Positions 63,511-64,000 of a stretch of 64,000 nucleotides of DNA are shown in pieces. How positions within the stretch are numbered: the stretch's first letter is position 1; each line of letters begins with the position of its first letter. The translations under genes were made by a program, and so were the position numbers. The notes under the pieces are model-generated. The model did not search any database, was not told the DNA's origin, and saw nothing but the letters and a program-made list of their open reading frames with translations. Origin of the DNA: Ooceraea biroi (taxonomy: Eukaryota; Arthropoda; Insecta; Hymenoptera; Formicidae); contig NC_039513.1 of the NCBI RefSeq assembly GCF_003672135.1, positions 8,680,833 to 8,744,832 of the forward strand, in the 5' to 3' direction.

Positions 63511-64000
63511 CTGTGCGACGAAAAGCACAAACCATTTCCTTATTTTATAACTAAAAATTAATTATCAATGTAACTTAGATTTCAAATGTTTCGAGCGACA
63601 TTAATTTACAAAATTTCTGTTCCCGATTTGTTTTTCATTTTTTTATGTTAAAACAGAATTAAAAATATTACTTTTTTTACGCTACTTTTTTACGCGATGA
63701 AATATAACAATTTGAATGATTTAATTAGTCAGTTATAATAAAAATTGACATTAATAATTCGACATATGAGAGGCCTCGGGAAAAGAGTTATTAATGGAAA
63801 ATATTTTAGCTGTGTAATGGAATCTCAGCGGGAAATAGCATCGTGATGACCGACGTGCGCGTTAATTTATTTATTTATCATGCATCCACAGAACGATTGA
63901 GACACAGCGATAATTAAAAATATTCGATCAACCGAGCGCAATAGAACACTCTAAAGCCGACTGAAATTAAAAGTGGCCGCGAGGCAATTATAATCTCGTG
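63511..64000 (-). other. Upstream intron of the beat gene
   Basis: AT-rich sequence without a coding frame, ending at the acceptor at 63511-63512. It runs off the window, so the 5' exon or exons are outside. Confidence 0.65.

Overview
The window looks like insect nuclear DNA, most probably hymenopteran and perhaps ant. The animal assignment rests on a spliced gene of the arthropod beaten-path (Beat) immunoglobulin family at the right edge. The insect and ant assignment rests on decayed mariner/IS630-type transposons, TTAA-inserted foldback elements and miniature LTR-like arrays. The exact species cannot be read from the sequence. Protein-coding density is very low: almost everything from 1 to about 60.8 kb is intergenic or intronic DNA sown with non-autonomous mobile elements and microsatellites.

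Layout. 1-367: possible 5' untranslated exon ending in a GTGAGT donor. 1069-1653: old TTAA-flanked inverted-repeat element. 8269-9350: IS630/Tc1/mariner-superfamily element with 151-bp terminal inverted repeats (TIRs) and a truncated transposase. 11723-14128 and 20956-22549: two oppositely oriented arrays of a miniature LTR-like element (TRIM-like). Each consists of 182-bp TG...CA repeats separated by short internal segments, has its own 4-bp target duplication, and carries a 36-bp minisatellite of varying copy number. 23612-24190: nearly perfect 579-bp foldback element. 26327-27548: 1.2-kb element with 14-bp inverted termini. 36587-37306: second TTAA foldback. 45994-47903: broken mariner with an internal 672-bp tandem duplication. 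48583-48735: perfect 68-bp-arm hairpin. 51293-52036 and 55159-55902: two 744-bp deletion derivatives of the 8.3-kb element family, in opposite orientations. 61481-63510, minus strand: three 3' coding exons of a beat gene, joining in phase across two introns. The 5' (signal-peptide) exon lies beyond the right edge.

How the parts relate. The only confident host gene is the beat paralog, a neuronal cell-surface or secreted two-Ig protein. The mobile elements fall into three groups. First, TA-inserted IS630/mariner relatives, all defective here, some sharing a CAGGGTG-type end. Second, TTAA-inserted, piggyBac-like foldbacks. Third, the LTR arrays, whose outer LTRs match each other but differ from the inner LTRs at diagnostic sites in both arrays. 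This third pattern suggests the multi-LTR arrays were mobilised as whole units, and it is the most interesting signal in the window.
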